A DNA stretch of 64,000 nucleotides from NCBI GenBank assembly GCA_963822485.1, contig CAWGHW010000011.1:75115-139114 (forward strand). The letters run 5' to 3'. A program made the translations under genes and the position numbers. Shown here piece by piece: positions 1-8,428 of this stretch; position 1 is the stretch's first letter, and each line of letters opens with the position of its first letter. This DNA is from DASUBV01 sp963822485 (lineage in GTDB: Bacteria > Actinomycetota > Actinomycetes > Streptosporangiales > Streptosporangiaceae). The notes under the pieces are model-generated. The model saw only the letters and a list, made by a program, of their open reading frames with translations. It made no database searches and was not told the origin of the DNA.

Positions 1-2010
1 GAGCACGTGGTGGAAGCGGGCACGACGGCGGCCGCCCTGCTCGACGCCGACCCGGCGCCGGCCATCGCGGCCCGGGTCAACGGCACGCTGCGTGACCTGG
101 CCGCGCCGCTGGCCGACGGCGACGTGGTGGAGCCGGTGGCCGCCGACAGCCCGGACGGGCTGTCGATCGTGCGCCACTCGACCGCGCACGTGCTGGCCCA
201 GGCCGTGCAGGAGCTGTTCCCGGCCGCCAGGCTGGGCATCGGCCCGCCGGTGGAGAACGGCTTCTACTACGACTTCGACGTGCCTGCCGCGTTCGGCCCG
301 GATGACCTGAAGGCCATCGAGCAGCGCATGCGCCAGATCGTCAAGCAGGGCCAGCGCTTCCAGCGCCGCCCGGTCAGCGACGACGAGGCCCGGGCTGAGC
401 TGGCCGGCGAGCCGTACAAGCTGGAGCTGATCTCGCTCAAGGGCAGCGGCCCGGAGGCCGCGGCCGCGGCCACCGAGATCGCCGACGCCGACATCGCCGC
501 GTCGGAGACCGCCAGCGGCCTGGCGGTCAGCGACGAGGAGGCGGTGGAGGTCGGCGGCGGCCAGCTGACCATCTACGACAACGTCGACGCCAAGACCGGC
601 GAGCTGCGCTGGAAGGACCTGTGCCGGGGCCCGCACGTGCCCACCACCCGGCACATCCCGGCGTTCAAGCTGATGCGCAGCGGCGGCGCCTACTGGCGCG
701 GCAGCGAGAAGAACCCGCAGCTCCAGCGGATCTACGGCACCGCGTGGGCCTCCCGCGAGGCGCAGGACGACTACCTGCACCTGCTGGCGGAGGCGGAGAA
801 GCGCGACCACCGCAAGCTGGGCGCGGAGCTGGACCTGTACTCGTTCCCGACCGAGATCGGCAGCGGGCTGGCCGTCTTCCACCCCAAGGGCGGGATGATC
901 CGCAAGCTCATGGAGGACTACTCGCGGCGCCGCCACGAGGAGGCGGGCTACGAGTTCGTCAACACCCCGCACATCACCAAGTCGGAGCTGTTCGAGATCT
1001 CCGGCCACCTGGACTGGTTCGGGGAGAACATCTACCCGCCAATGGAGCTTGAGGGGGCCAAGTACTACCTCAAGCCCATGAACTGCCCCATGCACATCCT
1101 GATCTACCGGGCGCGCGGGCGGTCCTACCGCGAGCTGCCGCTGCCGCTGTTCGAGTTCGGCACCGTCTACCGGTACGAGAAGTCCGGCGTGGTGCACGGC
1201 CTGACCCGGGTGCGCGGGCTGACCATGGACGACGCTCACATCTTCTGCACCCGAGAGCAGGCCGGCGAGCAACTGCGCAAGCTGCTGACCTTTGTTCTGG
1301 ATCTGCTGCGTGACTACGGCCTGAACGATTTCTACCTGGAGCTGTCCACCCGCGACGACGTCAAGGACAAGTGGGTCGGCAGCCCCGAGGACTGGGAGCA
1401 GGCGACCGAGGAGCTGCGCCAGGCCGCGCTGGCGTCCGGGCTGGAGCTGGTGGCCGACCCGGGCGGCGCCGCGTTCTACGGGCCGAAGATCTCGGTCCAG
1501 GTCAGGGACGCGATCGGCCGGACCTGGCAGCTGTCGACCATCCAGGTCGACTACAACCTGCCCAAGCGGTTCGGCCTGGAGTACCAGGCCGCGGACGGCA
1601 GCCGGCAGCAGCCGATCATGATCCACCGGGCCCTGTTCGGGTCCATCGAGCGGTTCCTCGGCATCCTGGTCGAGCACTACGCGGGCGCGTTCCCGCCGTG
1701 GCTGGCGCCGGTCCAGGTGGTCGGCATCCCGATCGCCGACGCGCACGCTTCCTACCTGGAGGGCGTGGCCGCCCAGCTGCGCGAGCGCGGCATCCGGGTC
1801 GAGGTGGACACGGCCGACGACCGGATGCAGAAGAAGATCAGGACCGCGCAGAAGCAGAAGGTCCCGTTCATGCTGCTGGCCGGGGACGACGACGTGTCCA
1901 AGGGCGCGGTCTCGTTCCGGTACCGCAGCGGCGAGCAGCGCAACGGCGTGCCGGTATCCGAGGCGATCGCGGAGATCGTGTCGGCGGTGGACCGCCGGAT
2001 ACAGGTCTGA
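1..2010 (+). CDS. thrS: Threonyl-tRNA synthetase, 5' end outside window
   Basis: Charges tRNA-Thr with threonine in the cytoplasm. The frame is open from base 1 (GAG CAC GTG GTG), and the visible protein begins inside the usual N-terminal TGS domain (VEAGTTAAALL), so the true start is probably about 20 codons upstream of the window; GTG at 7 is the first start codon present. The editing domain begins with RHSTAHVLAQAVQELFP. The class II catalytic core has YLKPMNCPMHILIY, whose Cys and His bind the catalytic zinc, and motif 2 region EFGTVYRYEKSGVVHG. The anticodon-binding domain fills the last 110 residues. It is followed after 5 bp by the HIT gene, as in mycobacteria. No frameshift is seen. 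Confidence 0.97.
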   Translation, partial: EHVVEAGTTAAALLDADPAPAIAARVNGTLRDLAAPLADGDVVEPVAADSPDGLSIVRHSTAHVLAQAVQELFPAARLGIGPPVENGFYYDFDVPAAFGPDDLKAIEQRMRQIVKQGQRFQRRPVSDDEARAELAGEPYKLELISLKGSGPEAAAAATEIADADIAASETASGLAVSDEEAVEVGGGQLTIYDNVDAKTGELRWKDLCRGPHVPTTRHIPAFKLMRSGGAYWRGSEKNPQLQRIYGTAWASREAQDDYLHLLAEAEKRDHRKLGAELDLYSFPTEIGSGLAVFHPKGGMIRKLMEDYSRRRHEEAGYEFVNTPHITKSELFEISGHLDWFGENIYPPMELEGAKYYLKPMNCPMHILIYRARGRSYRELPLPLFEFGTVYRYEKSGVVHGLTRVRGLTMDDAHIFCTREQAGEQLRKLLTFVLDLLRDYGLNDFYLELSTRDDVKDKWVGSPEDWEQATEELRQAALASGLELVADPGGAAFYGPKISVQVRDAIGRTWQLSTIQVDYNLPKRFGLEYQAADGSRQQPIMIHRALFGSIERFLGILVEHYAGAFPPWLAPVQVVGIPIADAHASYLEGVAAQLRERGIRVEVDTADDRMQKKIRTAQKQKVPFMLLAGDDDVSKGAVSFRYRSGEQRNGVPVSEAIAEIVSAVDRRIQV

Positions 2011-2015
2011 CGGCG

Positions 2016-2552
2016 GTGCCGGACGAAGTCGAGCACCAGGACGGCGCGGGCACGCCGGATGGCTTCCAGCGCCTCTGGATGCCGCACCGGATGGCCTACA
2101 TCAAGGGCGAGGGCAAGCCGGGCGAGACGGACGAGTGCCCGTTCGACCGGCTGCCCCGGCTCCCCGACAGCGAGGCGCTGATCGTCGCCCGCGGCGTGCT
2201 GGTCTACGCGGTGCTCAATTTGTATCCCTATAACAGCGGTCATCTGATGGTGGTCCCGTACCGGCACGTGGCCGACTACACCGAGCTGGACGACAAGGAG
2301 ACGGCCGAGCTGGCCGACTTCACCAAGCGGGCCATGACGGCGCTGCGCGAGGCGTCGGGCGCGCAGGGCTTCAACATCGGCATGAACATGGGCGGCGTGG
2401 CCGGCGCGGGCATCGCGGGTCACCTGCACCAGCACGTGGTCCCCCGCTGGGGCGGCGACGCCAACTTCATGCCCGTCATCGGCGGCACCAAGGTCCTGCC
2501 CCAGCTCCTGGCCGACACCCGCGACCTCCTGGCCGCCGCCTGGCCCGCGTAG
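2016..2552 (+). CDS. HIT-family Ap4A phosphorylase/hydrolase-like protein
   Basis: A 178-residue nucleotide-binding protein of the histidine triad family. The triad reads HLHQHVVPRW near residue 140; the middle His is the family nucleophile. The flanking text VYAVLNLYPYNSGHLMVVPYRH and RWGGDANFMPVIGGTKVLPQ closely follows the mycobacterial protein between thrS and pgsA (Rv2613c), reported to be a diadenosine tetraphosphate phosphorylase, so removal of Ap4A made by aminoacyl-tRNA synthetases is the likely role. The GTG at 2016 is the first in-frame start after thrS stops at 2010. This suggests co-transcription with thrS; substrate specificity is inferred. Confidence 0.9.
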   Translation: MPDEVEHQDGAGTPDGFQRLWMPHRMAYIKGEGKPGETDECPFDRLPRLPDSEALIVARGVLVYAVLNLYPYNSGHLMVVPYRHVADYTELDDKETAELADFTKRAMTALREASGAQGFNIGMNMGGVAGAGIAGHLHQHVVPRWGGDANFMPVIGGTKVLPQLLADTRDLLAAAWPA

Positions 2553-2597
2553 CCGACCCGCCAAGCTGATAACAGCAAGAAGCGATGTACGAACCTT

Positions 2598-2644
2598 GAT
2601 CACGCGGACTTTTCAGTCATAGTGACTGAAAAGTCCGCGCGATC
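2598..2644. terminator. Strong hairpin between convergent genes
   Basis: Two 22-nt arms (2598-2619 and 2623-2644) with one mismatch flank the loop TAG. The stem core is GGACTTTTCAGTCA paired with TGACTGAAAAGTCC. It lies between the HIT gene and the leftward EF-G-like gene, the expected place for a bidirectional terminator. There is no U-tract beyond the stem on either strand, so the terminator role is inferred from position and stability. Confidence 0.7.
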
Positions 2645-2753
2645 ACGAACGGGGAGCCTGCGCCCGGCGCGGCCGCCGAGAGGCAGCGAGCTGGCTGGCA
2701 CACATGGACAACGTCGCCGGGGTGTTACCAACGGGACATCCATGAGGCCTGGG

Positions 2754-4904
2754 TCAGCCGACCTTGGACTCCTCCGCGACCTTGTCGGCCAGGTGGGACG
2801 GGAGGGGCTCGTGGCGGAGGTAGGAGCGGCTGAACGAGCCCGTGCCGTGCGACATCGAGCGCAGGTCGATGGCGTAGCGGGTGATCTCCAGCTCGGGGAT
2901 CTCGGCCTTGACCAGCGTCCGGCCGCCCGGCACCGGCTCGGTGCCCAGCACCCGGCCGCGCCGCGAGGACAGGTCGGACATGACCGCGCCGACGTAGTCG
3001 TCGGCGACCAGCACCGACACCTCGTCCACCGGCTCCAGCAGCAGCACCGGAGCCTTGTCGGCGGCGTCGCGCAGCGCGGCCCGGCCGGCTTTCTGGAAGG
3101 CCATGTCCGAGGAGTCCACTGAGTGCGCCTTGCCGTCGTACAGCGTGCAGCGGATGTCGACGACCGGGTAGCCGGCCAGCACGCCCTGCTCCATCTGCGA
3201 GCGGAGGCCTTTTTCAACCGAGGGGATGAACTGACGCGGTACTACGCCGCCGACGATCTTGTCGACGAACTGGAAGCCCTCGCCGGAAGTAAGCGGCTCC
3301 ACCTCGACGTGACAGATGCCGTACTCGCCGTGGCCGCCGGACTGCTTGACGTTCCGGCCCAGTCCCTGCACCTTGCCGCCGAAGGTCTCACGGAGCTGGA
3401 CCCGCAGCGGCACGGTCTCCACCCCGACGCTGTAGCGGGTGTTCAGCCGGTCAAGCAGCAGGTCGGCGTGGGCCTCGCCCATGCACCACAGCACCAGCTG
3501 GCGCGTCTCGGCGTTGTTCTCGAGGCGGAGGGTCGGGTCCTCGGCCACCAGCCGGACCAGGGCCTGCACCATCTTGTCCTCGTCGGCCTTGGACTTGGCC
3601 ACGATCGCCACCGGCAGCAGCGGGTCGGGCATGTCCCAGGATTCCATCAGCAGCGGCCGGTCCTTGTCGGACAGCGTGTCCCCGGTCTCGGCGGTGCTGA
3701 GCTTGGCCACGGCGCAGATGTCGCCGGCGACGCACTGCGAGACGGTGCGCTGCAGCTTGCCCAGCGGCGAGGTGATCGCGCCGATGCGCTCGTCCAGGTC
3801 GTGGTCGGCGTGTCCGCGCTCGGCCCGGCCGTGGCCGGAGACGTGCACGGTGGCGTCGGGGCGCAGCGTGCCCGAGAACACCCGGACCAGGCTGATCCGG
3901 CCCACGTAGGGGTCGGAGACGGTCTTGACGACCTCGGCCACCAGCGGCCCGGCCGGGTCGGAGGTCAGGCCGCTGACGGGCTTGCCGTCGACCGTGGTGA
4001 CGACCGGCAGCGGGTGCTCGGCGGGGGCGGGGAACGCCTGGGTCATGACCTCGAGCAGTTCCTCCAGGCCGATGCCCTGCGGCGAGGCGACCGCCAGCAC
4101 CGGGTAGAAGGTGCCGCGGGCGACGGCGGTCTCCAGGTCGTCGATCAGCACCTTGGGGTCGATCTCCTCGCCGGACAGGTACCTGTCCATGAGGGACTCG
4201 TCCTCGCTCTCCTGGATGACCGACTCGATGAGCGCGGACCTGGCCTCGGCCACCTGGTCGGCGTCCCCGGCCTCGATGTCGCGCTCGGCGCGGCTGCCGC
4301 CTGAGTAGTCATAGAAGCGCTCGGACAGCAGGCCGATCAGGCCGCGCACGCCGCCGTCGCCGTCCGAGACGGGCAGGTACAGCGGGGCCACCGCGTCGCC
4401 GAACGCGTCCCGGCAGGCGGCCAGCGCCTCGTCGAAGTCGCCGCGCTGGTGGTCGACCTTGGTGATGACGACGGCACGGGGCGTCCCGGCCTTGGCGCAT
4501 TCCTCCCACAGCATCCGGGTCAGGCCGTCCACGCCGTCGGCGGCCGAGACGGTGAACAGGGCGGCGTCGGCGGCCCGCAGCCCGGCGCGCAGGTCGCCGG
4601 TGAAGTCGGCGTAGCCGGGGGTGTCCAGGAGGTTGACCTTGACCCCCGCGTGCTCGAACGGGACGAGCGTGAGGTTCACCGAGCGCTGCTGCCTGACCTC
4701 GACCTCGTCGAAGTCGCTGGCCGTGGTCCCGTCCTCCACCCGGCCCTGCCGCTGGATGGTGCCGGTGACGGCCAGCAGCGCCTCGGCCAGCGTTGTCTTT
4801 CCTGCCCCTGAGTGGCCGACCAGCACCACGTTCCGCACGTGATCGGGCTGGTCGGCCGTCGGTGCCTTGCCGGCGGCTCCAGTGGCATGGGTCTTGTCCG
4901 CCAT
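2754..4904 (-). CDS. EF-G-like translational GTPase (EF-G2 type)
   Basis: A 716-residue GTPase related to elongation factor G. The G1 loop GHSGAGKTT is at residues 30-38, the G3 motif is DTPGYADF and the G4 motif is TKVDH instead of the NKxD of true EF-G. It matches the actinobacterial EF-G-like paralogue class (mycobacterial FusA2), whose role in translation is poorly defined; the housekeeping fusA normally sits in the str operon beside tuf. The ATG at 4904 is preceded by GAGGAGG, about 8 nt away. It lies 161 bp downstream of the HAD gene on the same strand and ends facing the HIT gene. In Mycobacterium this gene is elsewhere, so this pair is an insertion into the conserved thrS-pgsA block. 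Confidence 0.93.
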   Translation of the reverse strand: MADKTHATGAAGKAPTADQPDHVRNVVLVGHSGAGKTTLAEALLAVTGTIQRQGRVEDGTTASDFDEVEVRQQRSVNLTLVPFEHAGVKVNLLDTPGYADFTGDLRAGLRAADAALFTVSAADGVDGLTRMLWEECAKAGTPRAVVITKVDHQRGDFDEALAACRDAFGDAVAPLYLPVSDGDGGVRGLIGLLSERFYDYSGGSRAERDIEAGDADQVAEARSALIESVIQESEDESLMDRYLSGEEIDPKVLIDDLETAVARGTFYPVLAVASPQGIGLEELLEVMTQAFPAPAEHPLPVVTTVDGKPVSGLTSDPAGPLVAEVVKTVSDPYVGRISLVRVFSGTLRPDATVHVSGHGRAERGHADHDLDERIGAITSPLGKLQRTVSQCVAGDICAVAKLSTAETGDTLSDKDRPLLMESWDMPDPLLPVAIVAKSKADEDKMVQALVRLVAEDPTLRLENNAETRQLVLWCMGEAHADLLLDRLNTRYSVGVETVPLRVQLRETFGGKVQGLGRNVKQSGGHGEYGICHVEVEPLTSGEGFQFVDKIVGGVVPRQFIPSVEKGLRSQMEQGVLAGYPVVDIRCTLYDGKAHSVDSSDMAFQKAGRAALRDAADKAPVLLLEPVDEVSVLVADDYVGAVMSDLSSRRGRVLGTEPVPGGRTLVKAEIPELEITRYAIDLRSMSHGTGSFSRSYLRHEPLPSHLADKVAEESKVG

Positions 4905-5065
4905 ACGCGTCGCCTCCTCGCGTCGTTTGGCTGCTGCACGACCAGCCTTTACCTCCTGGCCACGCCATCACAAGACCCAGTGCGTAATCATGGGGAGAGT
5001 TGTGGTATGTCCCTGACCTCCGCCATCCCCGGTCAGCCCCCGGGCAGCCACAGGTCAGCCCCAGG

Positions 5066-5725
5066 TCAGCCCCGGCCCAGTTCCCCGATGACCTCGGGGG
5101 TCAGCCCGGCCAGGCCGGGCAGCACGACCGCGGCCAGGGCCAGGGCATCCGGTCCGGGCGGGTAGCGGGGGTGCGGGACAGCCACGACGGCCAGGCCAGC
5201 GGCCGCGGCCGAGCGCAGCCCGTTGGCCGAGTCCTCGATGGCCGCGCCGCGCCGCGGGTCGATGCCCAGCGCGCCCGACACGGCCAGGTAGACGTCCGGA
5301 GCCGGCTTGCCGCGCGGCACCCGCTCGGTGGACATGGTCGCGGCGAATGACCCGGCCAGCCCGGCCTGGTCGAGCACGGTCTCGATCAGCGCCGGCGGCG
5401 AGGAGCTGGCCAGCCCGAGCGGCCAGCGGGCGGCCAGGCCGCGCACGGCCTCGACGGCGCCGGGCAGCAGCGGCAGGTGCTGCCGGTAGCGGTCGGCCAT
5501 CTGCCCGATCACCAGGGCCGCCACCTGGTCCGGCGGCAGGTTCACGCCCAGGCCCTCGGCCAGGTAGCGGGCCCACTCCCGGGTGCTCATGCCCATCAGG
5601 CGCTGCTGGGCGTCGTCCGCCCAGTGCCCGCCGTGCTCGGCGACCACCTGCCGGCGCACCTGCTCCCAGACCGGCTCGGAATCGATCAGGACGCCATCAA
5701 GGTCAAAAATCACCGCCTGGATCAC
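5066..5725 (-). CDS. HAD-superfamily hydrolase, beta-phosphoglucomutase-like
   Basis: A 219-residue haloacid dehalogenase-type phosphatase of subfamily IA. Motif I FDLDGVLIDSEP gives the nucleophile and general acid Asp (residues 8 and 10 from the GTG), motif II is LASSSPP, and motif IV lies in AAIEDSANGLRSAAAAG. I place the start at GTG 5725 because GGAGGG lies 7 nt upstream; ATG 5740 is the alternative and has no such site. The phosphorylated substrate cannot be told from sequence; sugar phosphates are usual for this subgroup. It is transcribed leftward with the EF-G-like gene and diverges from the DedA-like gene. Confidence 0.88.
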   Translation of the reverse strand: MIQAVIFDLDGVLIDSEPVWEQVRRQVVAEHGGHWADDAQQRLMGMSTREWARYLAEGLGVNLPPDQVAALVIGQMADRYRQHLPLLPGAVEAVRGLAARWPLGLASSSPPALIETVLDQAGLAGSFAATMSTERVPRGKPAPDVYLAVSGALGIDPRRGAAIEDSANGLRSAAAAGLAVVAVPHPRYPPGPDALALAAVVLPGLAGLTPEVIGELGRG

Positions 5726-5840
5726 GGAAATACCCTCCATCGGACGGTCTCGCTTGGGCAACATCGGGTGCCATGTCAGTTTGTGCCTTATCGCCACGGG
5801 GATCACTCGAGGTGAGTGTTCATTGCCGGATGGTGCCCGG

Positions 5841-6698
5841 ATGAGCGTGCTGAACCCGCCCGAGGCGGCAGCGGTGCTGCCCAGGGGGGACGACCCCCCT
5901 AGCCCCCCCGCGCCGTCTGGCGGCAAGGCGAGAGCCGCGCCGCCGCAGACGTCCGCGCACCAGGCACGGTGGCGGCCGTGGCACGGCCGGCCTCGGGCCC
6001 GCGACGTGGTGTGCTGCCTGATGATCGGGGTCAGCGCGGTCTACGCGGTCGCGATGATCCCGCTCACGCCCGAGCTCATCGCCAGCCATCCGCTGCTGCT
6101 GGAACTGCTGTCGGGCAGCAACTCGGCCATCGTGGCCGCGGGCTCGTTCGCGGCCGTGCACGGCCAGGCGCGGCTGATCATGGTCGTCGGCGCCGCCCTG
6201 CCCGGCATGCTGCGCTTTGACTGGGTGATCTGGTGGGCGGGGCGGCTGTGGGGCCGCCGGGTGGTGGAGAAGCTGGGCAGCCACAGCCCGCGGACCGCGG
6301 CCGTGGCGGGCGCGGCCGAGCGCCAGGGCACCCGCTTCCTCCGCCCGGCCGTGCTGCTCTCGGCCCTCCTGCCGGTGTCCGGCGCGCCGGTCTACGCGGC
6401 GGCGGGCTGGGTCGGCCTGCCGCTGGTCACGTTCGTGATCCTGGACGCCATCGGCTGCGCGGCCTGGGCCACGCTGCTGGCCATCTGCGGCTATCTGCTC
6501 GGCGCGCGGGGCGTGGCCGCCGCTGACCTGGTGGCCAGGTACGCGGTCGCGTCCATCGCGGTGCTGCTGGTGCTGGCGATCGCCCCGCACCTGTGGCACG
6601 CCCGGCCGGCCCGCCGGCGCTCGCCGGCCCCCGCGGAGCCGGACGGATTTCCCGGCCACCTGGATTTCTCAGTGAATACCACTGAAACATCCATGTGA
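5841..6698 (+). CDS. DedA/VTT-domain integral membrane protein
   Basis: A protein of about 285 residues. A Pro/Ala-rich cytoplasmic N-terminus of about 60 residues precedes several hydrophobic segments, including VVCCLMIGVSAVYAVAMIPL, LPLVTFVILDAIGCAAWATL and YAVASIAVLLVLAIAPHL. The central part (ALPGMLRFDWVIWWAGRLWG, then FLRPAVLLSALLPVSGAPVYAAAGWVGLP) has the layout of DedA-family proteins, which act in membrane lipid handling and envelope homeostasis. The ATG at 5841 is chosen because it follows the divergent spacer; no strong ribosome site is visible. It precedes the phospholipid gene pgsA by 54 bp, which fits a membrane-lipid role. The last codons lie inside a hairpin. Confidence 0.75.
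   Translation: MSVLNPPEAAAVLPRGDDPPSPPAPSGGKARAAPPQTSAHQARWRPWHGRPRARDVVCCLMIGVSAVYAVAMIPLTPELIASHPLLLELLSGSNSAIVAAGSFAAVHGQARLIMVVGAALPGMLRFDWVIWWAGRLWGRRVVEKLGSHSPRTAAVAGAAERQGTRFLRPAVLLSALLPVSGAPVYAAAGWVGLPLVTFVILDAIGCAAWATLLAICGYLLGARGVAAADLVARYAVASIAVLLVLAIAPHLWHARPARRRSPAPAEPDGFPGHLDFSVNTTETSM
6662..6692. terminator. Hairpin at the 3' end of the DedA-like gene
   Basis: Arms of 13 nt (6662-6674 and 6680-6692) with two mismatches surround the loop AATAC. The core TCAGTG/CACTGA resembles the TTTCAGT-containing stem at 2598-2644. It overlaps the last codons of the DedA-like gene and would separate it from pgsA. No U-tract follows. Confidence 0.45.
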
Positions 6699-6752
6699 AC
6701 GTGAATGGCACTCTCTAGACCCCGCGCCGACCGCCAGTAGGATCAAGCCGCC

Positions 6753-7418
6753 ATGCTCAATAAGCTGCGACCGGCGCTGTCCCGGGTGCTGACGCCGGTC
6801 GGCCACGCCCTGGCGCGGACGCCGCTGACCCCGAACGCGATCACCATCATCGGCACGATCGGCGTGGCGGCCGGGGCGCTCGCGCTGTTCCCCGGCGGGC
6901 ACCTGTTCGCCGGCACCGTGGTGTGCACGGTGTTCGTGCTGTTCGACATGTTCGACGGCGCGCTGGCCCGGGTGAAGGGGACCAGCGGCAAGTTCGGCGC
7001 GTTCCTGGACTCGACCCTGGACCGGGTCGCCGACGCGGCCATCTTCAGCGGCCTGGCCTGCTACTACGTGCTCCAGGGGCCGAGCACTAACAACCGAATC
7101 CTGGCCGGGGTGGCGCTGTTCTGCCTGGTGGCCGGGGCCCTGGTGTCTTACGCGAAGGCCCGCGCCCAGGGCCTGGGGCTGCGCTGCGACGCCGGCATCG
7201 CCGAGCGGCCCGAGCGCATGGTGACCATCCTGGTCGCCTCGGGCCTGTACGGCCTGGGCGTGCCGTTCATCCTGCCGATCGGGCTGTGGCTGCTGGCCGC
7301 GGCGAGCGCGTTCACCTTCGGGCAGCGCGTCGTGGCGGTGCATCAGTCCGCCGCGGCGGACGCGGCCGGCGCAGCCGCCCCGGCGGACGTGGCCGGCGCA
7401 GCGGGAGATGACGGGTGA
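6753..7418 (+). CDS. pgsA: CDP-alcohol phosphatidyltransferase (PI-phosphate synthase type)
   Basis: A 221-residue membrane enzyme that moves a phosphatidyl group from CDP-diacylglycerol to an alcohol. The family signature DGx2ARx8Gx3Dx3D is complete in DGALARVKGTSGKFGAFLD. Several hydrophobic helices surround it. Position between a HIT gene and an acyltransferase/pimA pair matches mycobacterial pgsA1, which makes phosphatidylinositol phosphate, the first step to phosphatidylinositol mannosides; that substrate is inferred from context. The ATG at 6753 follows AGGATCAAG. The stop overlaps the acyltransferase start (GTGA). The C-terminal tail is Ala-rich. Confidence 0.93.
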   Translation: MLNKLRPALSRVLTPVGHALARTPLTPNAITIIGTIGVAAGALALFPGGHLFAGTVVCTVFVLFDMFDGALARVKGTSGKFGAFLDSTLDRVADAAIFSGLACYYVLQGPSTNNRILAGVALFCLVAGALVSYAKARAQGLGLRCDAGIAERPERMVTILVASGLYGLGVPFILPIGLWLLAAASAFTFGQRVVAVHQSAAADAAGAAAPADVAGAAGDDG

Positions 7419-8428
7419 GCGGCCGGCTCTCCGGCCGGCTGGCCAGCGCCGGGTACGCACTGGGCTGGTCGCTGATCTGCCGCCTGCCCGAGTCGCTGGC
7501 GGCGAGCCTGTTCCGGGGCTTCGCCGACATCGCCTGGCGCCGCCAGGGGCCCAGCGTGCAAGTGCTGGAGGGCAACCTGTGGCGCGTGCTGGGCCCGGAC
7601 GCCACCGGGGCCGACGTCCGCGCGGTATCGCGGGAATCAATGCGGTCATATGCGCGCTACTGGCTAGAAGTGTTCCGGCTCCCCGTGATCCCGGTGGAGC
7701 GGCTGAACGAGGGGATGCGGGATGTCGGCCATGTCTCGGCCGCGTTCGAGAGCCTGGCCCAGGGCCGGGGCGTCATCTTCGCGCTGCCGCACATGGGGAA
7801 CTGGGACCAGGCCGGGGCATGGATCATCGGCCAGGGGGCAGGCTCTTTTACCACGGTCATGGAGCGCCTGGAGCCCGAGTCCCTGTACCAGCGGTTCGTC
7901 GCGTTCCGTGAGGGACTGGGCATGGAGGTGCTACCTGCCAGCGGCGGAGGCAAGCCATTCGCCATACTGGCCAGAAGGCTTCAGGCGGGCAAGCTTGTCT
8001 GCCTGCCGTGTGACCGGGACGTGACCGGTCATGGCATCGAGGTCGACTTCTTCGGCGAGAAGGCCCGGATGGCGCCCGGACCGGCGGCGCTGGCCGCCGA
8101 GACCGGCGCGGCGCTCATGCCGGTGGTCTTGTGGTTCGAGGGCGAAGGCTGGGGCGTGGACGTCGGCGCGGAGATTCCGGTGCCGGACGAGGATGAGCTG
8201 GGTGACAGGAAGGAGCGCGTGGTCGCGATGACACAGCAGCTCGCGCGCTTCTTCGAGGCGGGAATCCGGGAGCACCCGCAGGACTGGCACATGCTCCAGC
8301 GGGTGTTCACCGCCGACCTGGACCCGGAGCGGCTGGCCCGGGCCGAGCAGCGGGCGGCCGAGCAGCGGGCGGCCGAGCAGGCCGATCAGCGGGGCGACGA
8401 CCCCTTCCTCCCGGCGGGCAGCGGATGA
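7415..8428 (+). CDS. Phosphatidylinositol mannoside acyltransferase (PatA-like)
   Basis: A 337-residue LpxL/HtrB-family acyltransferase. The catalytic HxxxxD box is HMGNWD at about residue 128. By gene order and family it corresponds to mycobacterial PatA (Rv2611c), which acylates the mannose of PIM1 on the inner face of the membrane. GTG at 7415 overlaps the pgsA stop, and the stop overlaps pimA (ATGA), so the four PIM-related genes are translationally coupled. The C-terminus carries a 5-residue repeat (EQRAA) written by 15-bp DNA units at 8342-8386. Confidence 0.9.
   Translation: MSGRLSGRLASAGYALGWSLICRLPESLAASLFRGFADIAWRRQGPSVQVLEGNLWRVLGPDATGADVRAVSRESMRSYARYWLEVFRLPVIPVERLNEGMRDVGHVSAAFESLAQGRGVIFALPHMGNWDQAGAWIIGQGAGSFTTVMERLEPESLYQRFVAFREGLGMEVLPASGGGKPFAILARRLQAGKLVCLPCDRDVTGHGIEVDFFGEKARMAPGPAALAAETGAALMPVVLWFEGEGWGVDVGAEIPVPDEDELGDRKERVVAMTQQLARFFEAGIREHPQDWHMLQRVFTADLDPERLARAEQRAAEQRAAEQADQRGDDPFLPAGSG
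8342..8386. repeat. 15-bp tandem repeat in the acyltransferase C-terminus
   Basis: Three units starting at 8342, 8357 and 8372. The first two are identical (GCCGAGCAGCGGGCG) and the third diverges in its last five bases. They encode AEQRA repeats. This is one of at least seven in-frame repeats of the same 15-bp period in the window. Confidence 0.85.

Noticed and set aside
2622..4304. Long open frames on the plus strand opposite the EF-G-like gene
   Set aside because: They are antisense shadows produced by high GC; the EF-G motifs on the minus strand explain the region.
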